In this document: positions 35,530 to 45,268 of the stretch, in pieces
Numbering within the stretch: position 1 is the first letter of the stretch
Layout: each line of letters starts with the position of its first letter
Assembly (NCBI GenBank): GCA_009777245.1
Contig: WRMF01000009.1
Location: 19,761 to 83,760, forward strand
Direction of reading: 5' to 3'
Origin: Betaproteobacteria bacterium
GTDB lineage: Bacteria > Pseudomonadota > Gammaproteobacteria > Burkholderiales > Rhodocyclaceae
DNA length: 64,000 nt
The notes under the pieces: generated by a model
The model's database searches: none
The model's input: only the letters and a program-made list of their open reading frames with translations
Told to the model about the DNA's origin: nothing
Made by a program: the position numbers and the translations under genes

Positions 35530-38500
35530 ATGTTTTCCAAGTTCTTTATTGACCGGCCTATTTTCGCGTCGGTTGTCTCCATTATCGTAGTCCTTGCCGG
35601 TCTTGCGGCCTTTCAGATTTTGCCGGTCGCGCAATATCCGGAGATTACCCCGCCGACCGTCACGATTTCCGCGAGCTATCCGGGCGCTTCCGCGGAAACG
35701 CTTGCCAAAACGGTTGCCGCCCCTATCGAAGCGCAGCTAAGCGGAACCGAAGGCTTGGCCTACTTCAATTCTGTAGCGACTGCGGATGGAACCATCTCGA
35801 TTACCGTCACCTTCGAGGTCGGAACCGACCCGGATATGGCGCTCGTCAATGTGAATAACCGGGTCAAGATCGCCGAACCCAGGCTTCCGGAAGACGTGCG
35901 GCGTAACGGGGTGTCGGTTCTGAAACGCTCGCCCGACATCCTGAAAGTCTATGGTATTACTTCAAACCAGGGGCATTCCCGTCTGTTTCTTTCCAATTAC
36001 ACTTCCATCAATATCGTTGACGAATTGAAAAGGGTTCCCGGCGTCGGCGACGTTATGGTATTCGGAGCGCAGGATTATTCAATGCGTATCTGGTTGAAGC
36101 CTGACCGGATGGCGCAACTGCAAATAACCACGGCGGAAATCGCCGCCGCCATCCGCGAGCAGAACAGCCAGAACGCCGCCGGAAAAATCGGGCAGGAGCC
36201 GGTGGTGGATGGTCAGATGCTGATGTACACCGTCAACGCGAAGGGGCGGCTGGTAGAGCCAGAAGAGTTTGGCGACATCGTGCTGCGCGCCGACGGCCCT
36301 GGCGGCATTCTGCGCCTGAAAGATGTGGCAAGAGTGGAACTGGGCGCGAACTACTACAACTCGCGCACCATGCTAAAAGGTCAGGACTCGGTCGGAATGG
36401 GCATCTTCCTGTTGGCCGGAGCCAACGCCCTGAAGGTCTCCGAGCTTGTGGAAGCCAAGATGCAGGAGATGAAAAAAGACTTCCCGGAAGGCATGTATTA
36501 TTTAGTGCCCTTTGATACGACCAGATTCATTGTCGCTTCCATTGACGCAGTGCAGGAAACCCTATACGAGGCGTTCTTTCTTGTGCTTCTGGTTATATAC
36601 GTCTTCCTGCAAAGCTCTCGCGCGACCTTTATTCCGATGCTTGCCGTGCCTATTTCGCTGATCGGCGCTTTTGCCGGTCTCTGGCTATTCGGCTTCACCA
36701 TAAATACCTTGACCCTGTTTGCGGTGGTGCTTGCTATCGGGATTGTGGTGGATGACGCCATTATCGTGATAGAAAACGTCGAGCGTCTGATGGAAGAAGA
36801 AAAAATGGCGCCTTACGCCGCTGCGGTGGAAGCCATGCGCGAAATATCCGGCGCGTTGGTTGCCATTGTGCTTGTGCTGTGTTCGGTGTTCATTCCGGTG
36901 GCATTCCTGGGAGGCATGGCCGGACAACTCTACAAACAATTTGCGGTGACGGTGGCTGTTGCCGTTGTGTTTTCCGGAATGGTGGCGCTGACAATCGCTC
37001 CGGCGCTTTGCGCTCTTCTGTTGAAACACAAGCACAACGGAGATAAAAACGGCGATGGTTTGCAACAAAAACTGAACCGCTTGGTGGAAAAATTCTTCAT
37101 CCCCTTTAACCGTCTGTTTGACGGGATTACTCGCGCCTACACTTCAACGGTAAGATTTGTGCTGAATCATGACATGATAGGGGCGGTGGCGTTTGCCGCT
37201 GTGATAGGGATTTGCGTCCTGCTCCTTCGCACCGTGCCCGGCGGCTTTGTGCCGCAGGAAGACCAGGGCGCGCTCTTTGCCGCCATGATAATGCCGGATG
37301 GCGCAACCTTGGAACGCACGGTTAACGTGGGTCAGCAAATGGCGGCGATGGTGGAGAGCGATCCAGCCGTCGAATTCGCGTTTGCCGTAGCCGGGTTTGA
37401 CATGATCGGCGGCAGCAAGGGAACCATGTTCATCAACCTGAAAAACTGGAGCGAGCGACCGGAGCCAAAGTTGCTGGAAAGAATCGCGGTGAAACTGGGC
37501 TTAAAGAAGAAACGGGAGGACATGTCTGCGGACGCTTTGGCCGGCAAATTCTCCGGCATGGGACAGATGATGACCGACGGCATGGTTATCGTGTTCAATC
37601 TTCCCGCCATTACCGGGTTAGGCTCGGTCGGCGGTTTTGAGGCGTATATCCAGAATCGTAACAATGATGATCCGGTGCAGCTTGCCGACGTGATTCAGGA
37701 CTTCATGACCGCCCTTGGCAAACGCCCTGAATTCCAGTGCCCGACCTGTCGCATCTCCACTTCAATCCGCGCCACCGTGCCGCAGTTGTTCATCGAGGTG
37801 GACGAGCAAAAGGCGATAGCCCTTGGGCTTTCCCTAAGCGACGTGTACTCGACGCTCCAAGCCAACATGGGCGCTCTTTACGTCAATGACTTCAATCTGG
37901 GCAGCAAGGTCTACCAGGTGCAGATGCAGGCTGAGAGCGAATACCGGATGAAGCCTGAGGATCTCGGCAAATTGTATGTGAAGAGCAGAAACGGAGCGAT
38001 GATTCCCACCTCCGCGTTCAGTTCGGTGAGATTTATCAACGCGCCGGAAGTGGCGGAGCGTTTCAACGGATTCAGCGCCGCCAAGGTCATGGGCGCCGCC
38101 CGTGACGGCGTCAGTTCCGGCGAAGTCATCAAGATGGTCGAGGAAACTGTCGCCGAAGTTCTGCCGGAAGGATTCCAGCTTGCCTGGACGGGTTCTGTGT
38201 ATCAGGAAAAAGCGACCGCCGGTTCCGCAGTGACCGCCTTTCTCTTCGCCATAGTCCTGGTGCTCCTTATCCTTGCTGCGCTCTACGAGAGATGGGCATT
38301 GCCGGTAGCCATCATCATGGCGGTGCCTTTCGCCCTTATGGGGGCGCTTGTCGCCGTCTGGCTGCGCGATATGCCTAACGACATATATTTCCAGATTGGC
38401 CTTTTGGTCTTGATTGGCCTGGCCTCAAAGAACGCCATTCTGATTGTGGAATTTGCCTCGCATAATCTGGCCAAAGGCATGAGCGTGGTTGAAGCCGCGG

Positions 38501-38757
38501 TTGAAGCCGCCAGACTGCGTTTCAGGCCAATCATCATGACCTCGCTTGCCTTTACGATGGGGGTATTTCCGCTCTTCAAGGCAACCGGCGCGGGCGGAGC
38601 GGCGCGACGTTCTATGGGAACGGGCGTGGTAGGCGGCATGATCGCCGCGACTTTTATCGCCATTATCTTCGTGCCTCTCTTTTTCAAATGGTTTGAGCGC
38701 GGCAGGAAGCGGGCGTTGCCGGAAGATCGGCATGTAGTGAAAGGAGACGCGCCATGA
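35530..38757 (+). CDS. acrB: RND multidrug efflux transporter (AcrB/MexB, HAE1)
   Basis: A 1075-residue inner-membrane proton/drug antiporter with twelve helices and two large periplasmic loops. FFIDRPIFASVVSIIVVLAG opens it, then LPVAQYPEITPPTVTISA. The proton-relay aspartates are in VVDDAIIVIENVERL, and the second half has GLASKNAILIVEFA and RFRPIIMTSLAF. AGGAG lies before the ATG. It overlaps oprM by ATGA. Length and motifs match HAE1 pumps; drug range cannot be deduced. Confidence 0.97.
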   Translation: MFSKFFIDRPIFASVVSIIVVLAGLAAFQILPVAQYPEITPPTVTISASYPGASAETLAKTVAAPIEAQLSGTEGLAYFNSVATADGTISITVTFEVGTDPDMALVNVNNRVKIAEPRLPEDVRRNGVSVLKRSPDILKVYGITSNQGHSRLFLSNYTSINIVDELKRVPGVGDVMVFGAQDYSMRIWLKPDRMAQLQITTAEIAAAIREQNSQNAAGKIGQEPVVDGQMLMYTVNAKGRLVEPEEFGDIVLRADGPGGILRLKDVARVELGANYYNSRTMLKGQDSVGMGIFLLAGANALKVSELVEAKMQEMKKDFPEGMYYLVPFDTTRFIVASIDAVQETLYEAFFLVLLVIYVFLQSSRATFIPMLAVPISLIGAFAGLWLFGFTINTLTLFAVVLAIGIVVDDAIIVIENVERLMEEEKMAPYAAAVEAMREISGALVAIVLVLCSVFIPVAFLGGMAGQLYKQFAVTVAVAVVFSGMVALTIAPALCALLLKHKHNGDKNGDGLQQKLNRLVEKFFIPFNRLFDGITRAYTSTVRFVLNHDMIGAVAFAAVIGICVLLLRTVPGGFVPQEDQGALFAAMIMPDGATLERTVNVGQQMAAMVESDPAVEFAFAVAGFDMIGGSKGTMFINLKNWSERPEPKLLERIAVKLGLKKKREDMSADALAGKFSGMGQMMTDGMVIVFNLPAITGLGSVGGFEAYIQNRNNDDPVQLADVIQDFMTALGKRPEFQCPTCRISTSIRATVPQLFIEVDEQKAIALGLSLSDVYSTLQANMGALYVNDFNLGSKVYQVQMQAESEYRMKPEDLGKLYVKSRNGAMIPTSAFSSVRFINAPEVAERFNGFSAAKVMGAARDGVSSGEVIKMVEETVAEVLPEGFQLAWTGSVYQEKATAGSAVTAFLFAIVLVLLILAALYERWALPVAIIMAVPFALMGALVAVWLRDMPNDIYFQIGLLVLIGLASKNAILIVEFASHNLAKGMSVVEAAVEAARLRFRPIIMTSLAFTMGVFPLFKATGAGGAARRSMGTGVVGGMIAATFIAIIFVPLFFKWFERGRKRALPEDRHVVKGDAP

Positions 38758-40262
38758 GCCATAGAATTTTTGCGCCCGGCTTGATTGCCGCCCTCTTTTT
38801 TTCCGGCTGCGCGGTCGGCCCCGACTATAGCCGCCCGGAAGCCACATTGCCGGAAGGATATAGAGCCGTAACGCCGGATGCCGCTACCGCAGCCATCAAT
38901 CCGGAATGGTGGCGGCTCTTTGGCGACGAGGAACTTGATCGCCTTGTCGAATTGACGTTTGCCAACAATCAGAATCTGGTTGCCGCCGCCGCCCGTATGG
39001 AAGCCGCCGAAGCCGCAGCGCGGGAAGCGGGCGCGGACTATTTTCCGACTGTTGATCTCTCCGCTTCTTCCGTCCGCGCCCGTACCAGCGGAACGACGGC
39101 CAGCGGGGAAATGACGGGGCCAGTGGTTGCGTCCAACCACCGCGCCGCCCTTGTCGTCGGCTATGAACTGGACCTTTGGGGGCGAATCCGGCGGCAAAAC
39201 GAAGCGGCGCGCGCCCAGGCCCTTTCCAGCCGTTTTGCCCGCGACGCGCTTGTCCTCTCGCTTGCCGGCATGGTGACAACGGAATATCTGACTATCAGGA
39301 TGCTGGATGCGGAGCTGGATGCCGCAATGGACAACCTCGCAAGCTGGCTTAGAACCGAACGGATCATGCGGACGCGGTTTGAGGAAGGGTTGTCTTCGGA
39401 GCTGGATTGGAAGCAGTCCGTAGTCGCGCACGCCGCCGCGCACGCGCAATGGGTGGAGCTTAGGCGTCAGCGCGAGTTGTCCGAAAATCGGCTGGGGTTG
39501 CTTACCGGACAACCCGGCCTTGTAATCGCTGCCGCGCACGCGCATGAGCAACCCGGAGAGCGAAACGAAGGACGAAACGGAGAGCGAAACCAGGAGTTTT
39601 TCCGCAATATCCCGCTTCCGCCCATTCCGCCGTTGGGCTTGCCTTCTTCCTTGCTTGAAGCAAGGCCGGATGTGCGCCAGGCCGAGGAAAACCTGATTGC
39701 GGCCAATGCCTATATCGGCGTCGCCAAGGCGGCTTATTTCCCGATGATTGGCTTGACAGGTTTTCTGGGGAGCGAGAGCGCCGAGCTTTCCAAACTGTTT
39801 TCCTCGCCCGCGAGAATCTGGTCTTACGGCGCGTCGCTTGCCATGCCGATTTTCGATGCGGGTCGCACCGGCGCAAGGGTGGATCAGGCGAGCGCCGTTC
39901 AGCAGGAAGCTCTTGCCAACTATCGGATGACCGTGCAGACCGCTTTTACCGAAGTGAGAGACGCGCTTGTCAATCTGGATTATTACAAGAGGGCGGTTGA
40001 CGCTCTGGAAGCGCAGGTCAATGCCGCGCGCGATAGCGAACGGCTGGCGATGGCGCGTTACGAAGAGGGCTACAGCAGCTTTCTTGAGCCGCTGGATAGC
40101 CGTCGGACGCTGGCAAGCGCCGAGCTTTCCCTGTTGGCGGCGCATCGCAATCATCTGTCTGCCGCTGTGGAACTGTTCAAGGCGTTGGGCGGCGGTTGGC
40201 GGCAGGAGCAAACAGGGGAAGCAAACGACAGCGCCTTGCCGGATGCCGACAAGGAAGGCTGA
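38754..40262 (+). CDS. oprM: Outer-membrane efflux channel lipoprotein (OprM/NodT)
   Basis: A 502-residue TolC-like channel lipoprotein: lipobox FFSGC, then AVGPDYSRPEATLPE, NPEWWRLFGDEELDRLVE and two repeats of the outer-membrane efflux domain (ANNQNLVAAAARMEAAEA; ARPDVRQAEENLIAANAYIG), ending YEEGYSSFLEPLDSRRTL. A Glu/Arg/Asn-rich loop (ERNEGRNGERNQEF) near residue 275 is an odd small insertion. It completes the tripartite pump with the two upstream genes. Confidence 0.95.
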   Translation: MSHRIFAPGLIAALFFSGCAVGPDYSRPEATLPEGYRAVTPDAATAAINPEWWRLFGDEELDRLVELTFANNQNLVAAAARMEAAEAAAREAGADYFPTVDLSASSVRARTSGTTASGEMTGPVVASNHRAALVVGYELDLWGRIRRQNEAARAQALSSRFARDALVLSLAGMVTTEYLTIRMLDAELDAAMDNLASWLRTERIMRTRFEEGLSSELDWKQSVVAHAAAHAQWVELRRQRELSENRLGLLTGQPGLVIAAAHAHEQPGERNEGRNGERNQEFFRNIPLPPIPPLGLPSSLLEARPDVRQAEENLIAANAYIGVAKAAYFPMIGLTGFLGSESAELSKLFSSPARIWSYGASLAMPIFDAGRTGARVDQASAVQQEALANYRMTVQTAFTEVRDALVNLDYYKRAVDALEAQVNAARDSERLAMARYEEGYSSFLEPLDSRRTLASAELSLLAAHRNHLSAAVELFKALGGGWRQEQTGEANDSALPDADKEG

Positions 40263-40930
40263 TGGTCAGAAAAACCCAGGAAGACGCGCTCATCACCCGC
40301 GAGCGCATTCTTGACGCGGCGATCATCCAGTTTGGGGAACATGGCGTTTCCCGCGCGACTTTGGCGGGCATCGCGCGCGAGGCCGGAGTGACGAGAGGCG
40401 CGATTTACTGGCACTTCAAGGATAAGGTGGACTTGTTCGCCGCCATGATAGAGCGCCTTGTGGAGCGTCTTGTCACTCCCCTGTTTTTCAGGAGCGATGA
40501 TAATGAAACGTGGATTGCGGAAAATCCGCTGGGGTTTGTCCGTGAAGGGGTGAATGAATTTTTTGAAAAATTGGCGCATGACAGGAATTTCTTGCGGGTG
40601 TTTGAAATTCTCTGGCACAAATGCGAGTACGTAGGCGATATAGCCCTGCTGCGCCGGAAATATCTGGAAGAGGACGCGAAGCACATCGGCGTTTTGCAAC
40701 GGGCATTTACGCTTGCGGGGGAAAATGGGCAAATTTCCGCTAATCCGCGCGAGGCGGCCATTGGTCTGGTATCGCTGATAAACGGCCTGATTTTCAACTG
40801 GACGAAAAACCGCAGCCTGTTTTCCATGCCGGAAGAGGCTTTGTTCATCATGGAGATTTTTTTCCGGGGTCTGGGCGCGAAACCGAAAACAATAAACCGC
40901 GCCGGGGAAGAAGGAGCGGTATATGCTTAG
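40262..40930 (+). CDS. TetR-family repressor of the efflux operon (AcrR-like)
   Basis: 222 residues from the ATG at 40262, which shares one base with the oprM stop (TGATG) and has AAGGA upstream. The HTH is TLAGIAREAGVTRGAIYWHFKDK; the C-terminal part (ITRERILDAAIIQFGEHG earlier, then NGLIFNWTKNRSLF) fits the AcrR/TtgR ligand domain. It lies last in the operon rather than divergent as usual, so it would be made together with the pump and repress it through the operator at 34291. The TAG stop is at a family-A repeat junction. Confidence 0.9.
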   Translation: MVRKTQEDALITRERILDAAIIQFGEHGVSRATLAGIAREAGVTRGAIYWHFKDKVDLFAAMIERLVERLVTPLFFRSDDNETWIAENPLGFVREGVNEFFEKLAHDRNFLRVFEILWHKCEYVGDIALLRRKYLEEDAKHIGVLQRAFTLAGENGQISANPREAAIGLVSLINGLIFNWTKNRSLFSMPEEALFIMEIFFRGLGAKPKTINRAGEEGAVYA

Positions 40931-41150
40931 AGCGGTTTCGGCTCAAGTGAGTACATTTTACGCACACACTCCCTGCCTTTGGCCACGCCGTGAATGGCTA
41001 TCCTCTCCTATAAATGGGAGAGGGGACTACATTGCCGTCTGCAAGAGTTCCCCTCTCCCACTTGTGGGAGAGGGGTCGGGGGAGAGGGTTGCCGCGCCTG
41101 ATTTCAGCCTGGAGCGCGTAGGTGATCGTAGCAAACCTCAACACGTTGTG
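40928..41150. repeat. Family-A element plus GTAGCAAACC module
   Basis: Left end TAGAGCGGTTTCGGCTCAAG starts at the acrR-like stop. GGGAGAGGGG hairpins follow, then TCGTAGCAAACCTCAACACG near 41128, which is inverted against GATGTTGGGGTTTGCTACGC at 41221-41240, inside the next reading frame. Confidence 0.7.
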
Positions 41151-41160
41151 AGATAACCGT

Positions 41161-42648
41161 ATGAAGTACATGCGTATATGGCATGGGCGGGTGATGACTT
41201 TCACGCCGGGGAACATTGGCGATGTTGGGGTTTGCTACGCTCCTTCCAGCCTGAAGAGATTATGCCTTTGCCTTGCCTTGCTGTTTTTCGCCATGCCGCT
41301 GTTTGCGAGCGAACTGCCGAAATCTGTACAGCAGGCGTTATCAAGGGCGCGTATCCCTGAAGACGCGGTATCGGTGGTGGTTGAGCCGGTGGAGGGCAAT
41401 GATTTTTTGTTTTCCCATAATGGCGATGTGCCTATGAATCCGGCTTCGGCGATGAAGCTGGTTACGGCTTATGCCGCGCTGGAAATTCTGGGGCCGGGCA
41501 ACACCTGGCGCACCGGCTTCTGGTCGGAGGTCGAACCGGATGAGGACGGCGTGCTGCAAGGCGACTTGTATCTCAAGGGGAGCGGCGATCCGGTATTGAC
41601 CCAGGAGCGGTTCTGGCGGCTGCTTCGGCTGTTGCGCGAGCGCGGGGTGAGGACGATAACGGGCAATCTGGTGCTCGATCGTTCTCTTTTTCGCGCTCCG
41701 CAGGGTAATCCCGGCGCTTTCGACAAACGCCCGCTCCGCGCCTACAACGTCGCGCCGGATGGCTTGCTGGTAGATTTTTTCGCCTTGCGTTTTATTCTGC
41801 GTCCTGAAGAAGACGGGGTGCGGTTCATGATGGAGAATCCGAACGACAGCATTACGGTCAATGCGAATGTTGCCCTGGGGACAGGCGGTTGCGACGGCTG
41901 GCGTAACCGGCTTGATGTTCGCCGGACGCGCGGACATCTGGATATCGCGGGGGATTTTCCGGCAAGCTGCGGCGAGCGATTCCTGCTCCTTTCCCCGCTT
42001 TCGCCGGATGTCTATATTGACGGATTGTTCCGTTCCCTGTGGCGGGAATTGGGGGGGGCGCTGCAAGGCAAGGTTCGTTCTGGAAATACTCCAGGAGATG
42101 CAATCCTGCTGGCGGCGCAGGATTCGCCGCATCTGTCCGAAATAGTCCGCGATGTGAACAAGTGGAGCAACAATGTTGTGGCAAGGCAGGTTTTTCTGGC
42201 TTTGGGCGGTAATGGCGCGGTCAGCACGGAGGCGGCGGCGAAGCGGGTAGCGGACTGGCTGGCGCAGCAGGGGCTGGATTTTCCTGAACTCGTGTTGGAG
42301 AACGGCTCCGGTCTTTCCCGGATAGAGCGAATCAGCGCCGACAGTATGAACCGGATGCTGGCTCATGCCTGGAGGGCAGCTACCATGCCGGAATTTCTGG
42401 CGTCGCTTCCTGTCGCCGCCGTTGACGGCACGATGCACCAACGCCTGAAAGGGACTGCGGCGGCTGGTCGCGCCCGAATCAAGACCGGATATCTGGATGG
42501 CGTGAGGACTGCCGCCGGTTACGTGCAGGATGTGAATGGACGGCGTTACGCGATGACGATTTTCATCAACCACCCGAACGCCATTTCAGGCCAGGGCGCG
42601 ATTGACGCCTTGATACGCCAGATTGCGGAAGGCTCGTTCGCAAGATAG
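41161..42648 (+). CDS. dacB: D-alanyl-D-alanine carboxypeptidase/endopeptidase PBP4
   Basis: Periplasmic class C penicillin-binding protein (peptidase S13). Signal segment LCLCLALLFFAMPLFA; active-site SAMK (S96, K99 from the first ATG), SNN in KWSNNVVARQ, and KTG in IKTGYLDGVRT. About 495 residues. The start is uncertain: ATGs at 41161 and 41194 lack a clear Shine-Dalgarno, and the first ~25 codons contain a dispersed GTTTGCTACGC repeat module, so the native N-terminus may have been rebuilt by repeat insertion. Near-neighbour amiC and nagZ-like genes also act on peptidoglycan. Confidence 0.93.
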   Translation: MKYMRIWHGRVMTFTPGNIGDVGVCYAPSSLKRLCLCLALLFFAMPLFASELPKSVQQALSRARIPEDAVSVVVEPVEGNDFLFSHNGDVPMNPASAMKLVTAYAALEILGPGNTWRTGFWSEVEPDEDGVLQGDLYLKGSGDPVLTQERFWRLLRLLRERGVRTITGNLVLDRSLFRAPQGNPGAFDKRPLRAYNVAPDGLLVDFFALRFILRPEEDGVRFMMENPNDSITVNANVALGTGGCDGWRNRLDVRRTRGHLDIAGDFPASCGERFLLLSPLSPDVYIDGLFRSLWRELGGALQGKVRSGNTPGDAILLAAQDSPHLSEIVRDVNKWSNNVVARQVFLALGGNGAVSTEAAAKRVADWLAQQGLDFPELVLENGSGLSRIERISADSMNRMLAHAWRAATMPEFLASLPVAAVDGTMHQRLKGTAAAGRARIKTGYLDGVRTAAGYVQDVNGRRYAMTIFINHPNAISGQGAIDALIRQIAEGSFAR

Positions 42649-42679
42649 GGCGTGGGGAAATAACTGCCTGTGAGAGCTA

Positions 42680-42787
42680 CTATAACCATGCCGCTGCAGG
42701 GGTTGAAAATTTTAACCCCTACGCCGCAAGCGGGAGAGGGAAGCAAAGCGCGCCCCCGACCGTATCGTTATTTGCGGAAAGCACTAT
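42680..42787. repeat. Family-B element with GTAGGGG-type palindrome
   Basis: The right end (complement ATAGTGCTTTCCGCAAATAA) is clear; the left end is degenerate. An imperfect palindrome AGGGGTTGAAAA/TTTTAACCCCT covers 42698-42720. Of the remaining interval to 43027, 42830-42940 holds other dispersed modules and no gene. Confidence 0.6.
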
Positions 42788-42948
42788 ACATGAAGTGTTG
42801 CGAGCAATGCAGAATTGACACAGCTTTTTAAAGGGTGTGGCGGCGAAGCCGACGTGGATTGCTGTTTGCATAACAGCCTAGGTTTGCTTTTAGCGCACTA
42901 TCGTGTTAGCAGACTTTCAAACCAAGATACTGCCAAATTATCCCGCTA

Positions 42949-42977
42949 TTGCCGGTTGATTTGAGATGTGTTATATT
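42949..42977 (+). promoter_or_regulatory. Promoter of the Bax-inhibitor-like gene
   Basis: TTGCCG (42949-42954), 17 bp, TATATT (42972-42977), about 50 bp before the start at 43028. Confidence 0.5.
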
Positions 42978-43027
42978 ATAAAGTTTGCTGGTTCCCATTG
43001 TTTTTTACCATTCTTGGAGGTTTTCCC

Positions 43028-43720
43028 ATGAGCATGAATGAGCATTCTTATCAAGGCGCGGTCGCTACCGAGGGTAGCGTGATTGATCTGACTTCGCCTG
43101 CGGCGCGTAAAGTCTTGCGTAATACCTACATGCTGCTTGCCATGACATTGGCTTTCAGCGCGGTTGTTGCCGGAGTCGCGGCTGCATTGAGGATGCCTTT
43201 CCTGCACCCGGTCGTAACCATAGCCTGCTATTTGGGGCTTTTTTTTGCCGTGGCCAAATTTCGGAACAGCAGCATGGGCGTCCTTTTGGTCTTCGCCCTG
43301 ACCGGATTTCTCGGCTACACCCTGGGGCCGTTGTTGAGCGTATATCTTTCGCTGCCGAACGGTAGCGGCATAGTCATGATGGCGTTGGGCGGCACGGCCT
43401 CAATCTTCTTTGCCATGTCCATCATTGCGCTAACCTCAAAGCGTGATTTCAGCTTTGTGGGTAAATTTCTGTTCGCGGGCATTCTCGTCGCCTTTCTCGC
43501 CGGAGTGGTGACCATCTTCTTCCCGATGCCAGCACTGGCGCTGGTGGTTTCCACCGTGTTTATCCTGCTGTCGAGCGGTTTGATTCTGTGGCAAACCCAG
43601 AGCATCATACGCGGCGGCGAAACCAATTACGTCATGGCTACAGTTACCCTGTACGTCAGTCTTTACAACATCTTCGTCAGCCTGTTGCACATTCTTCAGG
43701 TCTTTTCCGGCGACGATTGA
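43028..43720 (+). CDS. Bax inhibitor-1/YccA family membrane protein
   Basis: 230 residues from the ATG with GGAGG upstream. After a short hydrophilic start, seven hydrophobic helices follow (YMLLAMTLAFSAVVAGVAAA, TIACYLGLFFAVAKF, MGVLLVFALTGFLGYTLGPL and others), ending SLYNIFVSLLHILQVFSGDD, the YccA/YbhL C-terminus with its acidic di-Asp. In E. coli YccA modulates FtsH; for this member a role in membrane quality control or ion leak is inferred. Own promoter and strong terminator. Confidence 0.92.
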   Translation: MSMNEHSYQGAVATEGSVIDLTSPAARKVLRNTYMLLAMTLAFSAVVAGVAAALRMPFLHPVVTIACYLGLFFAVAKFRNSSMGVLLVFALTGFLGYTLGPLLSVYLSLPNGSGIVMMALGGTASIFFAMSIIALTSKRDFSFVGKFLFAGILVAFLAGVVTIFFPMPALALVVSTVFILLSSGLILWQTQSIIRGGETNYVMATVTLYVSLYNIFVSLLHILQVFSGDD

Positions 43721-43740
43721 GACAGAAACGCTAATGTTTC

Positions 43741-43766
43741 AGGGCGGCCTTAAGCCGCCCTTTTTG
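43741..43766 (+). terminator. Terminator of the Bax-inhibitor-like gene
   Basis: GGGCGGC-cttaa-GCCGCCC followed by TTTTT. A second stem TTGCGGGAC-gaca-GTCCCGCAA (43765-43786) and a third, CCGT-taagat-ACGG then TTTTT, follow at once, before rfbA. Confidence 0.9.
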
Positions 43767-43821
43767 CGGGACGACAGTCCCGCAATCCGTTAAGATACGG
43801 TTTTTACTTTCTTTCTTCGCC

Positions 43822-44730
43822 ATGTCCCAGACTCGTAAAGGCATCATTCTGGCCGGAGGTTCCGGTTCCCGGCTGTATCCGGTCACTCTGGCGGTTTCCA
43901 AGCAGTTGTTGCCGATATTCGACAAGCCGATGATTTATTACCCGCTGTCAACCCTGATGCTGGCGGGAATACGGGAGATTCTGATTATTTCAACTCCCCA
44001 GGATATACCGCGCTTTGAGCAGCTTTTGGGCGACGGGAGCCAATGGGGGATTGCTCTTTCCTACGCCATCCAGCCAAAACCGGAAGGTCTGGCGCAGGCT
44101 TTCCTGATAGGCGAGGACTTTCTGGACGGCAGTCCTTCCGCGCTGGTGCTGGGCGACAATATTTTTCACGGTCACAGGCTCCATCAACTGCTGGCTTCCG
44201 CATCCGGGCGGGAGTCGGGCGCGAGCGTGTTCGCCTATCATGTGCATGACCCGGAACGCTATGGGGTTGTGGCTTTCGACGCGGCAGGAAGGGCGACGAG
44301 CATCGAAGAGAAGCCAAGCCGCCCCAAGTCGAATTACGCCGTGACCGGACTTTATTTTTATGACTCGGATGTGGTGGCTGCGGCGCGGCGGGTACGTCCT
44401 TCCGCGCGCGGAGAGTTGGAAATCACCGATGTCAACCGGCAATATCTGGAAGCGGGGCGGCTGCATGTCGAAATCATGGGGAGGGGTTATGCCTGGCTGG
44501 ATACCGGAACCCATGAATCCATGCTTGAGGCAAGCCAGTTCATTGCGACGGTGGAAAGACGGCAGGGTCTAAAAATCGCCGCGCCGGAAGAAATGGCCTG
44601 GCGGCAGGGCTGGATTGATAACGCGGAGTTGACAATGCTGGCGGAGAATCTGGCGAAAAATGCCTATGGACAATATTTGCTTGGACTTTTGACGGACAAG
44701 TTGGAAAAGGGTGATGAATATGCAGGTTGA
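43822..44730 (+). CDS. rfbA: Glucose-1-phosphate thymidylyltransferase
   Basis: First step of dTDP-L-rhamnose synthesis: glucose-1-phosphate and dTTP to dTDP-glucose. It has 302 residues. [16 protein letters not shown] is the nucleotide loop; [31 protein letters not shown] and [22 protein letters not shown] (in part [14 protein letters not shown]) are signatures. No Shine-Dalgarno is seen; three hairpins lie just upstream. rfbC overlaps its end; rfbB and rfbD are not in the window. Confidence 0.97.
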   Translation: MSQTRKGIILAGGSGSRLYPVTLAVSKQLLPIFDKPMIYYPLSTLMLAGIREILIISTPQDIPRFEQLLGDGSQWGIALSYAIQPKPEGLAQAFLIGEDFLDGSPSALVLGDNIFHGHRLHQLLASASGRESGASVFAYHVHDPERYGVVAFDAAGRATSIEEKPSRPKSNYAVTGLYFYDSDVVAAARRVRPSARGELEITDVNRQYLEAGRLHVEIMGRGYAWLDTGTHESMLEASQFIATVERRQGLKIAAPEEMAWRQGWIDNAELTMLAENLAKNAYGQYLLGLLTDKLEKGDEYAG

Positions 44731-45268
44731 ACGGCTGGCAATTCCTGATGTCTTGCTCTTTACGCCCAAGGTCTTTGGCGATGAGCGGGGATTTTTTTTC
44801 GAGAGTTTTAACGAGCGAGGTTTTCGTGAGCTTGGACTGCCGGATGCGCGCTTTGTGCAGGACAATCATTCCAGGAGCGCGCGCCGTGTGCTGCGCGGCT
44901 TGCATTACCAGATTCGGCAAGCGCAGGGCAAGCTGGTGCGAGTGATTGTCGGTGAAGTGTTTGACGTGGCGGTGGATATTCGCCGCGCTTCGCCGACCTT
45001 TGGTAAATGGGTGGGCGTTCGTCTGTCCGCCGAGAACAAACAGCAGCTTTGGATTCCGGCAGGATTCGCGCACGGGTTTTTATGCCTTTCCGGATCGGCG
45101 GAATTTCTTTACAAAACAACGAATTACTACGCGCCTTCCGAAGAGCGGTGTCTGCTCTGGAACGATCCTGATTTGGCTATTGACTGGCCGCTGGCGGGCG
45201 AGCAGCCGCTGCTTTCCGGCAAGGATGAACAGGGCGTCCCTTTAAGGCAAGCGGAAGTCTTTGCTTAG
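44720..45268 (+). CDS. rfbC: dTDP-4-dehydrorhamnose 3,5-epimerase
   Basis: 182 residues from the ATG at 44720 ([24 protein letters not shown]), with AAAAGG nine bases upstream; earlier GTG/ATG codons are too close to that site. Cupin enzyme: [20 protein letters not shown] with the catalytic His, [12 protein letters not shown], and [13 protein letters not shown]. It overlaps rfbA by 11 bp. Rhamnose made by this pathway probably goes to surface glycans. The TAG stop lies at a family-A junction. Confidence 0.96.
   Translation: MQVERLAIPDVLLFTPKVFGDERGFFFESFNERGFRELGLPDARFVQDNHSRSARRVLRGLHYQIRQAQGKLVRVIVGEVFDVAVDIRRASPTFGKWVGVRLSAENKQQLWIPAGFAHGFLCLSGSAEFLYKTTNYYAPSEERCLLWNDPDLAIDWPLAGEQPLLSGKDEQGVPLRQAEVFA

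Noticed and set aside
38283..40211. Long minus-strand frame over acrB and oprM
   Set aside because: Both plus-strand proteins are complete with clear motifs; the frame is an antisense shadow with no domain.
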